DNA of 14,980 bases from Gemmatimonadota bacterium (GCA_003567615.1 PWZC01000264.1:1-14980); one strand, 5' to 3'; positions 5,930 through 14,574 are shown, counted from the first letter of the stretch. Notes: generated by a model not told the origin, from the sequence alone. Program-made: numbers and translations.

Positions 5930-7873
5930 ATGGACTCCCGACCACACCGACTCCGGATCCCGGCGACGGCCGCCTCCTTTGCACTTCTGACGCTCCTGCT
6001 GCTCATGGCGCCTACCTCCGAGGCGCAGGGACAGACCTGGCAGGAGGCCCCTTCAGGAGCGTCCGCTCCCGCCGACTCTGCCGAGACCCTGGATCGACTT
6101 CGGGAGATGCAGGCCGGCTTCGAGAGCTTCCGCGAGAGCCGGATCCCACCTCGCACCCGTACCGGGGCGTTTCGGTGTGATGTGCGCATCGGGCGGATCT
6201 GCCACTGGTTCGGAGGCGCGGACGAGACGGACTTCCCCCCGGAGCCGGTGGAGACGGGAATGGCGCGGCGTGAACTCCTGGGTGCCCTCTCCGGCGGGTT
6301 TGCCGGTGTACGCCACCCCTGGATCCTGGGCCAAACGGTCCAGTACCTCATCGAGGACGGCCGCCCGTCCGCCGCGGCCCAGACGGCCGAGGCCTGTGGG
6401 CTGGCCGAACCCTGGTGGTGTCATGCGCTGCAGGGGTACGCTCTTCATGTCCAGGGGGAAGTCCCTGCGGCGGAGCGGGCCTTCGCTCGGGCCCTGGACG
6501 ACCTTCCGGCCCAGGAAGAAGCCCGGTGGCGAACGCCCAGGTTCATTCTCTCGCCCGAGATGCGTCGGACCTTCGAAGCCGCCGACCCCCAGGAGCGGGA
6601 TCGGCTGTGGAGCCGACTCTGGCGGTTCTCCGATCCCCTCTTCCTGGTGGAGGGGAACGATCGCCTGACCGAGCACTACGCCCGCATCGTCCTGGCCATC
6701 ATCCGTGAAGACGCCGGGCACCCGTTCCAGTTGGCCTGGGAGGAGGATCTGGAGGAGTCCCTCATCCGGTACGGGCGTGAGATCGGATGGAGTCGGACCC
6801 AGCGGCCGTCCATGGGCACGGGACTCCAGGATCCCCGGACCATCGTGGGCCATCACCATCCGGGCAGTCGGGGCTACCTGTTCCCCGAGGAGTTCCTGGT
6901 CTCTCCCGCCGACGTGCCCCCGGAGGCGTGGATCACGGCGCCCCGGGAGGCCCGGACCTGGTACGCCGCTCCGTACGCCCCGGACTTCCGGGGGCTCGAG
7001 ACCCAGGTGGCGCGTTTTCGCCGAGGTGACTCCCTCCTGGTGGTGGGCGCCTACCGACCGGACCCCGCCTCGGCGGTGGTGGATGTGGATCTCGTGTCCG
7101 ACAGACAGGGGGATCCCTTCGCCGGACGGGATCCCTTCGATCGGGGAAGCGGGGGGGACCCGTTCCGCCGAGGTAACCCGGAGACCTCTCCCGCCGAAGA
7201 CGACCATGGCAGCGGCGAAGATACGGTCGCGCTGGCCGGGCTCTTCCTGGTTCCGGAGGATGGGGGTGAGGTCCGACGGATCGAAGGGGTGGACCGGGAG
7301 GGGGTTCTGACGCTTCGGGCCCCCGCCGGCCGGTATGTCAGCAGCCTGGAGCTCCTCGATGAAGGCCTCGGGGCGGCGTGGCGGGCCCGACAGGGGGTGG
7401 TTCAGGTTGAGCTCGAGCCCGGTCAGGTGGGCGTCTCGGACGTCATCGTCCTGGGGTCGGGCGCGCCCTTCCCGGACACGCTGGACGATGCCCTTCCCCA
7501 CCTCCGGCCCGGTATCCGGGTGGGCCGGGACGAACGGTTTGTGGTGGCGTGGGAGGTCTACGGGATGGGGGTGGCCGACGAGGCCCGCGTCACCCTGGGG
7601 TTCACCCAGGGACGGCCCGGCTTCCTCCGACGGGTCGGGGAGTTCCTGGGAGTCGTGGATCCGGATGCTCCCCTGGAGATCTCCTTCCGGGATGTGGCGC
7701 CCGATGAGGTGGACACGGTCTTCCGTGCCCTGGAAGTCTCGCTTCCCCAACTGGATCCCGGGGAGTACACTCTCCATGTGGAGGTGGCGGTTCCCGGGCG
7801 GGAGCCCGCTCTCTCCAGCCGGCCCATCGTGGTGATGGACGCGGCTCCGGATACCGAACCGATGGGGAGGTGA
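5930..7873 (+). CDS. Secreted protein with GWxTD-like N-terminal domain
   Basis: Exported protein of 647 residues; molecular function unknown. The N-terminus is a signal peptide: basic HRLR, a hydrophobic stretch (about 13-26), and a probable cleavage after SEA near residue 32. Around 79-95 is a Cys-containing CDVRIGRICHWFGG motif, then a TPR-like helix pair near 162-195 (WWCHALQGYALHVQGEV). The segment ERDRLWSRLWRFSDPLFL followed by NDRLTEHYARIV and ending in YGREIGWSRT (Trp287) has the layout of the GWxTD domain found in Bacteroidota and Gemmatimonadota secreted proteins, though the terminal motif is GWSRT, not GWxTD. A low-complexity linker carries three DPF motifs (395, 401, 410). The C-terminal half is predicted beta-rich, ending LDPGEYTLHVEVAV. 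The start is fixed by AGGA (5920-5923) six bases upstream and by the signal peptide; the open frame extending back to 5453 is over the divergent gene. The CoA-binding gene follows after four bases. Confidence 0.75.
   Translation: MDSRPHRLRIPATAASFALLTLLLLMAPTSEAQGQTWQEAPSGASAPADSAETLDRLREMQAGFESFRESRIPPRTRTGAFRCDVRIGRICHWFGGADETDFPPEPVETGMARRELLGALSGGFAGVRHPWILGQTVQYLIEDGRPSAAAQTAEACGLAEPWWCHALQGYALHVQGEVPAAERAFARALDDLPAQEEARWRTPRFILSPEMRRTFEAADPQERDRLWSRLWRFSDPLFLVEGNDRLTEHYARIVLAIIREDAGHPFQLAWEEDLEESLIRYGREIGWSRTQRPSMGTGLQDPRTIVGHHHPGSRGYLFPEEFLVSPADVPPEAWITAPREARTWYAAPYAPDFRGLETQVARFRRGDSLLVVGAYRPDPASAVVDVDLVSDRQGDPFAGRDPFDRGSGGDPFRRGNPETSPAEDDHGSGEDTVALAGLFLVPEDGGEVRRIEGVDREGVLTLRAPAGRYVSSLELLDEGLGAAWRARQGVVQVELEPGQVGVSDVIVLGSGAPFPDTLDDALPHLRPGIRVGRDERFVVAWEVYGMGVADEARVTLGFTQGRPGFLRRVGEFLGVVDPDAPLEISFRDVAPDEVDTVFRALEVSLPQLDPGEYTLHVEVAVPGREPALSSRPIVVMDAAPDTEPMGR
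7110..7139 (+). repeat. Direct repeat inside the secreted protein's DPF linker
   Basis: The 12-mer GGGATCCCTTCG occurs at 7110-7121 and again at 7128-7139 (18-bp period), encoding GDPFA and RDPFD. A diverged third DPF follows at residues 410-412. This points to a short in-frame duplication in the low-complexity linker. Confidence 0.7.
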
Positions 7874-7877
7874 GTCC

Positions 7878-8345
7878 ATGGCGACCTTCAAGGATCAAGC
7901 TTCGGCGTTCCTGCGTCACCGACCCCTGGCCGTCGCCGGTGTCTCCCGGGAAGGAGGGCCGGCGAATCTCATCTATACCCGCCTCCGGGATGGAGGGCAC
8001 CCGGTTTTTCCGGTGAATCCGGCGGCCGACGAGGTGGAGGGAGACCGTTGTTACCCGTCGGTACAGGCGCTCCCCGACGGGGTGGAGGGACTCATCTTCG
8101 CCGCCCCCCCGGCGGCGGCCCCGGCAACGGTGGAGGCGTGTCTGGACCGGGGGATCCCCCGGATCTGGTTCCACCGTTCCTTCGGCACCGGGAGTTGGTC
8201 CGAAGAGGCGGTTCGGGCTGCCCGGGACGGCGGGATGGAGGTGCTGGAGGGGGGATGCCCCATGATGGTCATGGAGCCGGTGGACGTGGCACACCGCTGC
8301 ATGCGCTGGGTGCTGGGTGCAGCCGGACGGCTACCGGGGAAGTAG
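7878..8345 (+). CDS. CoA-binding protein (YccU-like, single Rossmann CoA_binding domain)
   Basis: A 155-residue cytoplasmic protein of the small CoA_binding family related to the nucleotide-binding domain of succinyl-CoA synthetase alpha; physiological role unsettled in the family. The sequence shows the whole domain: VAGVSREGGPANLIYTRL at about 19-36, the FPVNP and EGDRCYPSV stretch near 44-62, IFAAPPAAAPATV, IWFHRSFGTGS near 96-106 and the C-terminal GGCPMMVMEPVDVAHRCMRW, all conserved in YccU-type proteins. It is full length and has no catalytic partner domain. The ATG has GGGGAGG (7864-7870) seven bases upstream, inside the end of the preceding gene, whose stop is four bases before the ATG, so the two are almost certainly cotranscribed. 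A functional link between a secreted protein and this cytoplasmic one is not evident. It converges on the response regulator with a 28-bp gap that shows no terminator hairpin. Confidence 0.93.
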   Translation: MATFKDQASAFLRHRPLAVAGVSREGGPANLIYTRLRDGGHPVFPVNPAADEVEGDRCYPSVQALPDGVEGLIFAAPPAAAPATVEACLDRGIPRIWFHRSFGTGSWSEEAVRAARDGGMEVLEGGCPMMVMEPVDVAHRCMRWVLGAAGRLPGK

Positions 8346-8373
8346 GTCTGCGGAACCGGGGCAGGTGGGGGGC

Positions 8374-9057
8374 TCAGGCCTTGGGAGCCGCATCTGCGTC
8401 GGTCAGCACCCGGTCCAGCGCCGCCTGGAGGGCCGCTATCTCCCGCTTCACCCGGGGTCCTCGCGATTCGGCGTTCCCGTCCAGGGCACTCAGAAGGGCT
8501 CGGGCGCCAAGGGTGGCCGCGCTCTCCCGGAGCGACCGCTCCAGGGAGTCATCCAACTCCCCCTGCAGCTCCAGGTTTTCCCGAGCCTCGCTCATGCATC
8601 CCCGAAAGGCCTGCACCGCCTCCACGTAGGATGGCTGGGAGATTCCGAGTCGTCGCTGGGCCTGGGCTGGATTCTCGAGTCTGGGAGGATAGTGGGCCAG
8701 GGCACCCTGTATCCTGGCGAGGACCTCGCTGGGACGGTCGATGGGCTTGAGCATCCAGCCCACCGAATGGAGGCGGGCCGCCTCCAGCACCGCTTCCTTC
8801 CGTGAAACCCCACTGATGAAGAGGACGGGCAGGTCGGACCACTCGGGCCGATCCCGGAGCCGACGTACAAGCTCCAGGCCATCCATTCCCGGCATCATCA
8901 CATCACTCACGAGAAGGCGGATCTCCGGATGCTCGTCCACGAGACGGAGTGCTTCTTCCCCGGTTCCGGCGCAGATCACCTTCTCACCGGTGCGCTCGGC
9001 GATGTTCCGGAGGAGCAGGAGCGTAACCTCAGTGTCCTCCACGATGAGGATACTCAC
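8374..9057 (-). CDS. Response regulator: receiver domain plus degenerate Hpt-like C-terminus
   Basis: A 227-residue two-component protein. The receiver domain (about 1-120) has the acidic pair Glu7-Asp8, phosphoacceptor Asp52 in LLVSDVMMPGMDG, Ser82 in FISG and Lys104-Pro105, so it should be phosphorylatable. There is no DNA-binding or enzymatic output domain. The C-terminal part (about 140-218) is predicted helical and resembles an Hpt domain: YVEAVQAFRGCMSEARENLE, then SLERSLRESAATLGARAL near 171-188, where Hpt proteins have AHxLKGSAxxLGA. Arg174 lies where the phosphorylated His belongs, so phosphotransfer is not expected (inference). The GTG start at 9057 overlaps the peptidase stop as GTGA and places ILIVEDTE at the N-terminus as usual; the open frame upstream of it is the peptidase gene out of frame. 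It is the last gene of the aldolase-peptidase-regulator run. No histidine kinase is in the window. Confidence 0.9.
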   Translation of the reverse strand: MSILIVEDTEVTLLLLRNIAERTGEKVICAGTGEEALRLVDEHPEIRLLVSDVMMPGMDGLELVRRLRDRPEWSDLPVLFISGVSRKEAVLEAARLHSVGWMLKPIDRPSEVLARIQGALAHYPPRLENPAQAQRRLGISQPSYVEAVQAFRGCMSEARENLELQGELDDSLERSLRESAATLGARALLSALDGNAESRGPRVKREIAALQAALDRVLTDADAAPKA

Positions 9058-10484
9058 GGGTTGCCGGGCCCTCTCCGGCTCGTAACCACCTCCTCGGCGG
9101 TGGTGGGCGCAAATCCCGCCTCGGCCAGAACCAGGAGGAGGGTCCGCTGAATGGCGATATGCCCATCCTCGTTCAGCCACCACTCGTCAAGGGAATGATT
9201 CCCCCCTCCCGCGCCGCCCCTGCCGATGGTGACGGCGGGGATCCCCATGGCGATGGGGACGTTGGAGTCGGTGGATGAGCGGGTGAGGCGGGGTTCGAAG
9301 CCGAAGTGGGCCACCGCGGCCATAGCCCGCTGGACGAAGGGCTCGGACGGGTCGATCTCACCGGATGGACGGTCCCCCACCTGCTCCAACTCCATCTCCA
9401 GGTCCGGTCCGTCTGCAATGCCCTGGTTCTGCTCGTCCAGCGCTCGCTCCACCGACGCCAGGAAGATGGCGTCGATCCCCGCAAGCCGCTCGGCGCTCTC
9501 GGAGCGCATGTCCACCTCCATCCACGATTCGAAGGGGACGGAGTTCACGGACGTTCCACCCCCGATCCGCCCCACGTTGTAGCTGGTGCGCGGACCCTCG
9601 GCCACAAAGGGGGCAGCCGCGTCGTCGAAGAGTTCGATGGCGCGGCCCAGGGCGTGAGCCGGATTCCCGATTCCGAAGGCTCCCCAGGAGTGTCCGCCCT
9701 GACCGCGGAAGGTCACCCGGTAGCGCCGGGACCCCAGTGCCTGGTTCACGATGGCGGCGTCCCCGCCTCCATCCACCGAGATGAAGGCATCGATGCGAGG
9801 GCCACCCTCCCGGAAGAGGTGCTTGACGCCTCGGAGGTCGCCGAGCCCCTCTTCACCCACGATTCCCACGAACCAGACATCGTCCTCGGTGTCGAGCCCC
9901 ATTTCATTCATGGTCCTGAGGACGGTGAGAACCATGGCCAGCCCCCGGGAGTCGTCGCCCACCCCGGGAGCGAAGAGGGGGTCGCCGCGGAACTGGACGG
10001 TGACGTCGGTGCCTTCGGGAAAAACCGTGTCCAGGTGCGCCGAAAGCACAAGGGTTCGCTCCCCGACGGTGCCCCTGCGGATGGCGATGGCATTGCCTTC
10101 CTCATCCCGGTACGCCTCATCCACCCCCAGGGCCCGGAGCATCTCCAGGTAGGCTTCGGCACGCTCGTCTTCCATGAAGGGAGGAGCCGGAATCTCGGTG
10201 ATGGTGACCAGGTTCTCCATGGTCCAGGGTTCCAGCTCCTCGATGAGGCGGAAGGAGTCCTGGACCCGGGGGTCGGCGGCCAGTGCCGAGATCTGATCGG
10301 CGAACGGGTCCTGGATCCCAGGGGGCTCCTGGGTCGGGTGCGAGAACGGGACGGTCGGGTGGTCCATGGTCCGAGCCTCCGACGGTGCGGCCTCAGCGGC
10401 CGTGTCCACGCACCCGGCCATGGTCAGGGCAGTCAGGAGTGTCAGGAGTGAGATGCCAGGGGCTGCCGTGGACGTGCCGGACAT
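9054..10484 (-). CDS. M20-family metallopeptidase, putative lipoprotein
   Basis: A co-catalytic zinc exopeptidase or deacylase, 476 residues, probably anchored on the outer face of a membrane. Hydrophobic residues 11-24 end in MAGC, a lipobox with Cys25 (position -3 is Met, slightly atypical). A low-complexity linker to about 60 precedes the catalytic domain. Metal and catalytic residues of M20 are visible: His150 and Asp152 in SAHLDTVF, Asp177 in GVGDDSRG, Glu211-Glu212 in VGEEGLGD, Asp238 in SVDGGGD, and a final His in GGNHSLDEWW. The dimerisation domain starts around YRVTFRGQGGHSWGAFG. The pattern is PepT/tripeptidase-like; the exact substrate cannot be assigned. The ATG at 10484 has a good upstream AAGGA. 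It lies 50 bp downstream of the aldolase, with no terminator between, and its TGA overlaps the GTG of the response regulator. Confidence 0.93.
   Translation of the reverse strand: MSGTSTAAPGISLLTLLTALTMAGCVDTAAEAAPSEARTMDHPTVPFSHPTQEPPGIQDPFADQISALAADPRVQDSFRLIEELEPWTMENLVTITEIPAPPFMEDERAEAYLEMLRALGVDEAYRDEEGNAIAIRRGTVGERTLVLSAHLDTVFPEGTDVTVQFRGDPLFAPGVGDDSRGLAMVLTVLRTMNEMGLDTEDDVWFVGIVGEEGLGDLRGVKHLFREGGPRIDAFISVDGGGDAAIVNQALGSRRYRVTFRGQGGHSWGAFGIGNPAHALGRAIELFDDAAAPFVAEGPRTSYNVGRIGGGTSVNSVPFESWMEVDMRSESAERLAGIDAIFLASVERALDEQNQGIADGPDLEMELEQVGDRPSGEIDPSEPFVQRAMAAVAHFGFEPRLTRSSTDSNVPIAMGIPAVTIGRGGAGGGNHSLDEWWLNEDGHIAIQRTLLLVLAEAGFAPTTAEEVVTSRRGPGNP
10423..10449 (+). repeat. 9-bp tandem repeat in the peptidase signal sequence
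   Basis: Three adjacent 9-mers on the plus strand: GTCAGGGCA, GTCAGGAGT, GTCAGGAGT. On the coding minus strand they encode LLT-LLT-ALT in the hydrophobic core of the lipoprotein signal peptide. Replication slippage could change the core length in three-residue steps without a frameshift. Confidence 0.7.
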
Positions 10485-10534
10485 GTAATCCTTCCTGCCA
10501 AGAGGGGACGATGGATCGACGCAGGGAACGCCGG

Positions 10535-11608
<1,074 letters not shown>

Positions 11609-11667
11609 GGGCGGGGGAGGGCTGGGGGTTCAGGTCCGGCGGGCGTCGTATCTACCCCCGGACTATG

Positions 11668-11696
11668 AACGTATATGGGGATTTCGGCAGCCACAA
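11668..11696 (-). promoter_or_regulatory. Possible sigma70-like promoter of fbaB
   Basis: In the most AT-rich stretch of the 129-bp gap, minus-strand TTGTGG (11696-11691) and TACGTT (11673-11668) are 17 bases apart; an overlapping TATACG (11675-11670) has 15-base spacing. A start near 11660 would leave a leader of about 50 nt before the aldolase ATG. The match to consensus is modest. Confidence 0.3.
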
Positions 11697-11720
11697 GAAA
11701 GACGGGTGGCCTCGCCATCC
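11691..11720 (-). terminator. Weak intrinsic terminator after the 5'-nucleotidase gene
   Basis: On the minus strand GGATGGC (11720-11714), loop GAG, GCCACCC (11710-11704) forms a stem with one A/C mismatch, followed by GTCTTTCTTG (11703-11694). It lies 17 bases past the nucleotidase stop. Its T-rich tail overlaps the putative fbaB -35 element. Confidence 0.35.
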
Positions 11721-11737
11721 GAAACCCTTGAGCGACC

Positions 11738-13387
11738 TCAGCTCCCCTCCCAACGGCCCACGGCAGGAGCGCTCACCGGATCCCCCACATACCGCAGGTA
11801 TTCGATGAGGGCATCCACATCCACCACACCTGTCCGTTCGATCCGCCCCCGTCCCAGCGCCTCGTACCCATCCCCACCAGCGGCAAGGAATTCCGAGGTG
11901 GCGATGACGAGACGGTGCCCGGCGGTCACAGGGGTTCCGTCGTCCAGGTGGATGGAGGTGACCCGCCTTCCTTCAGGCGCCCCGGGATCGTATCGGACCC
12001 GAAGTCCGGAAATGTGGGTCCACGGCTCCCCCGATTCGGTAAGTCCGAACTCGAGGATCTCACGAAGGAGGAGCCCGTCCACCTCGATCCGGACCAACTC
12101 GTTCTGGAAGGGCTGGAACTCATAGAGGATCCCGAAGGTGACCGGGCCCTGAGGGAGGCTCCGGCGAAGGGAGCCGTTGTTGACGAGGCCGACATCCGCT
12201 CCCGTGGCCCACCGCTGGGCATCGGCCACCAGGTTGCCCGCAGGGTTCTCCCGGGCCCGGCGCTCGGCGTTGGAGAAGGGCTCGGCCAACTCGGCGACCG
12301 GCTCCTCGAGGGTGGGGCCGACTCGGGCCACCCACTCCTCCACGACCCGGACCATGGCCGTATCCGGATCCACCTCGGCGGCGTGGGGCGAGAGGATGGC
12401 GGCGTAGGTCGGAGCCACCCCCGCCGTCGACCGCTCCAGCCTGGCGACGCCGATCCCCTCGGTGTAGGCAGGGGACTGGAGGAGGAGGGTCCCCTCCACC
12501 TCGGTAAGGTTCCGGGCGTGGGTGTGAGCGGCGAAGAAAACGTCCACCCCCTGGCCCGCCTCCCGGAGCACCTCCACGGCCAGACCTTCGCACCCCTCCG
12601 AACGGTCCTCCGGTCGCTCCCCCGGATCGGAGCAGATGGCACCCACATGGGTGAGGGCCACCACGAAATCCACACCCTCGGCGCGGACCTCGTCCACAGC
12701 TCGGCGAAGGGCCTCAGCCTCGTCCGAGAAGACGAGATCCTCGGTGCGCCCGGCAATGACCACCTCCGGCGTCGAGGCCAGCGCGATCCCCACGATTCCC
12801 ACCCGCACCCCATCCCGCTCCCACACGAGCCATGGCTGGAACCAGTCGGGGGGGGGCGAGCCCTCGGGGGCGTGGATGTTGGCGGCCAGCCATGGGAAAT
12901 CACTCTCGCCCACCCGGGCCCGGAGGGTGTCGAGTCCCCAATCGAACTCGTGGTTCCCCAGCACCGCCGCGTCGTAGCCCTTGCGGTTGTGGACTTCGAT
13001 GAGCGGACGCCCCCACGCCAGGTTGGAGATGGCGGTCCCCTGCATGATGTCCCCGCCGGAGAGGACCAGGGTGGGTCCGTCGAAGCGAGCCCGGAGGGAG
13101 TCGAGGTGGGCCGCCAGGACGGCCGCACCCCCGACAGTGTCGCCCCCCACAACCTGGGGCAGAAGGCGCCCGTGCACGTCGTTGGTGTGCAGGATCTGCA
13201 GGCGGAAGGGCCGGCGCGGATCCGGAACCATCTCCCGGGGGCCGGCCGTGTCCTGGATCCCGGGATCGGGGGCGGGCGGTGGCGTCTCTCCGGGCACGCA
13301 GGCCCCCAGGCCGAGGACCACGAAGACAACCAGGGAGGGGATCAGGGGTCTGAGGATGGCCTGGACGCCGCAGCGGGACGGGCTCAT
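11738..13387 (-). CDS. 5'-nucleotidase / 2',3'-cyclic phosphodiesterase family lipoprotein (UshA-like)
   Basis: A surface or periplasmic calcineurin-like metallophosphoesterase of 549 residues that would release nucleosides and phosphate from nucleotides. The signal peptide (hydrophobic 15-29) ends in the lipobox LGAC with Cys30, and a proline-rich linker follows. The N-terminal metallophosphoesterase motifs are all present: HTNDVHG (Asp70, His72), SGGDIMQGT (Asp113), GNHEFDWG (Asn145, His146), ALTHVGAICSD and AAHTHARN. The C-terminal 5_nucleotid_C domain shows ENPAGNLVADAQRW, NNGSLRRSLPQGPVTFG, FQPFQNELVRIEVDG and FLAAGGDGY. The start at 13387 is chosen because it gives the lipoprotein signal and has GGAG eight bases upstream; the longer open frame to 13678 runs over the FabH-like gene. 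It lies 76 bp downstream of that gene on the same strand, possibly cotranscribed. It could supply nucleosides to the salvage enzymes in the window (inference). Confidence 0.93.
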   Translation of the reverse strand: MSPSRCGVQAILRPLIPSLVVFVVLGLGACVPGETPPPAPDPGIQDTAGPREMVPDPRRPFRLQILHTNDVHGRLLPQVVGGDTVGGAAVLAAHLDSLRARFDGPTLVLSGGDIMQGTAISNLAWGRPLIEVHNRKGYDAAVLGNHEFDWGLDTLRARVGESDFPWLAANIHAPEGSPPPDWFQPWLVWERDGVRVGIVGIALASTPEVVIAGRTEDLVFSDEAEALRRAVDEVRAEGVDFVVALTHVGAICSDPGERPEDRSEGCEGLAVEVLREAGQGVDVFFAAHTHARNLTEVEGTLLLQSPAYTEGIGVARLERSTAGVAPTYAAILSPHAAEVDPDTAMVRVVEEWVARVGPTLEEPVAELAEPFSNAERRARENPAGNLVADAQRWATGADVGLVNNGSLRRSLPQGPVTFGILYEFQPFQNELVRIEVDGLLLREILEFGLTESGEPWTHISGLRVRYDPGAPEGRRVTSIHLDDGTPVTAGHRLVIATSEFLAAGGDGYEALGRGRIERTGVVDVDALIEYLRYVGDPVSAPAVGRWEGS

Positions 13388-13463
13388 GACGACATCTCCA
13401 ACAGGGGGATCCTGGCGAATCCGGGAATCCGCACCGGCTCCCCACTCACGGGGACGCCGGGGA

Positions 13464-14471
13464 TCAATATCGCAGCAAGGTGGCGCCCCAGGTGAATCCG
13501 GCGCCAAAGGCGGCCAGGCAGACCAGGTCACCCCGCTCGATCCGCCCTTCTTCCACCGCTTCACTGAGGGCGATGGGGATGGACGCGGCGGTGGTGTTTC
13601 CGTAGCGCTCGATGTTGGAGGCCACCTTCTCCTCCGGTAGCTCCATCCGGCGGCGAACCGCCTCGGTAATCCGGGCATTGGCCTGATGGGGCACCAGGAA
13701 CTTGAGTTCCGACGCCGACAGGCCCGCCGCGGTCAGTACTTCCTGAATCGCCTCCGGGAAGCGTCGAACCGCGTTCCGAAAGACCTCGCGACCATTCATG
13801 TAGGGCGCCGTGTGGCCGGCGGCGATGTCCTCCGCCGACACGAAGGGGGTCTGGAGCGCTCCGGGCTTGCGGACACAGAGGGCGAGGGCGTGGGCTCCGT
13901 CCCCGTGGAGGGTGTGGGCCAGGAAGCCTGATTCGTCGTCCGAGGCTTCCACGCACGCCGCCCCGGCGCCATCCCCGAAGAGCACTGCCGTGTCGCGACC
14001 CTCGTTGTCCAGGCGAAGGCCCCGTGACTGGACCTCGGCCCCCACCACCAGGATGCGCCGGTACTGACCGCTCCGGATGAAGGCATCCGCCACGGAGAGG
14101 GCATACACGAAGCCGGTGCACTGGGTGCGCAGGTCCAGAGCGCCGATGGGCCCGAGGCCGAGTTGATGCTGGAGGCGGACCCCGTTACCTGGAAAGAAGA
14201 GGTCGGGAGAAAGGGTGGCGAAGAGGATGAACTCCACATCCTCCGGCTTCCACCCTGCATTCTCCATGGCTCGGCGGGACGCCGCTTCGGCCAGATCGGT
14301 GCAGGATGTGCCCTCATCCACGAACCGCCGCTCCCGGATGCCTGAACGCTCGCGGATCCACTCGTCCGAGGTGTCCATGAGTTCGGAGAGGTCGGCATTG
14401 GTGACGACCCGGGGCGGAAGGAAGTGTCCCATGCCGGCGATGCGGGCGCGGGAGGGGAGCCCTCGGTCCAT
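13464..14471 (-). CDS. 3-oxoacyl-ACP synthase III (FabH-like)
   Basis: A thiolase-fold condensing enzyme, 335 residues, cytoplasmic, expected to condense an acyl-CoA primer with malonyl-ACP. The triad is complete: Cys118 in LRTQCTGFVYAL, His262 in VPHQANARI and Asn292 in ERYGNTTAAS. The C-terminal AAFGAGFTWGATLLRY and the N-terminal DEWIRERSGIRERR are FabH hallmarks. The nucleophile context RTQCTGF differs from the common NAACSGF, so it may be a paralogue with different primer preference rather than the housekeeping FabH. No fab, acp or plsX genes are adjacent. The start at 14471 has AGGAG five bases upstream; the open frame could extend 19 codons further to 14528, but without similarity. The 5'-nucleotidase gene follows on the same strand. 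Confidence 0.93.
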   Translation of the reverse strand: MDRGLPSRARIAGMGHFLPPRVVTNADLSELMDTSDEWIRERSGIRERRFVDEGTSCTDLAEAASRRAMENAGWKPEDVEFILFATLSPDLFFPGNGVRLQHQLGLGPIGALDLRTQCTGFVYALSVADAFIRSGQYRRILVVGAEVQSRGLRLDNEGRDTAVLFGDGAGAACVEASDDESGFLAHTLHGDGAHALALCVRKPGALQTPFVSAEDIAAGHTAPYMNGREVFRNAVRRFPEAIQEVLTAAGLSASELKFLVPHQANARITEAVRRRMELPEEKVASNIERYGNTTAASIPIALSEAVEEGRIERGDLVCLAAFGAGFTWGATLLRY

Positions 14472-14523
14472 AGGTTCTCCTGTAACGGTTCGAAGATGGC
14501 GAACGCCGGAAGCTACCCGGGCT

Positions 14524-14563
14524 CCCATGCGGCGGCAACCGGTCCCAGCGGGTGCCGCATGGG
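14524..14563. other. Perfect 10-bp inverted repeat between DUF3037 gene and fabH-like gene
   Basis: CCCATGCGGC (14524-14533) and GCCGCATGGG (14554-14563) with a 20-nt loop that itself contains ACC/GGT pairing. On the minus strand the hairpin begins 11 bases after the DUF3037 stop and ends 52 bases before the FabH-like start. No T-tract follows, so it is either a U-less terminator or a leader or operator element of the FabH-like gene. Confidence 0.5.
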
Positions 14564-14574
14564 TCCCGGCGGGG

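Noticed and set aside
5692..6351. N-terminal extension of the deacetylase frame by 220 codons
   Set aside because: It runs over the divergent secreted-protein gene and has no similarity; the HDAC domain begins right after the Met at 5691.
6053..7891. 612-codon minus-strand open frame opposite the secreted protein
   Set aside because: The plus-strand gene has a signal peptide, a Shine-Dalgarno and family motifs; the minus frame has none.
11915..13495. 526-codon plus-strand open frame opposite the 5'-nucleotidase
   Set aside because: The nucleotidase has all metallophosphoesterase motifs; the opposite frame is a Gly/His/Arg-rich shadow.
13388..13678. 97-codon N-terminal extension of the 5'-nucleotidase
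   Set aside because: It overlaps the FabH-like gene in another frame; the lipoprotein signal and Shine-Dalgarno fix the start at 13387.
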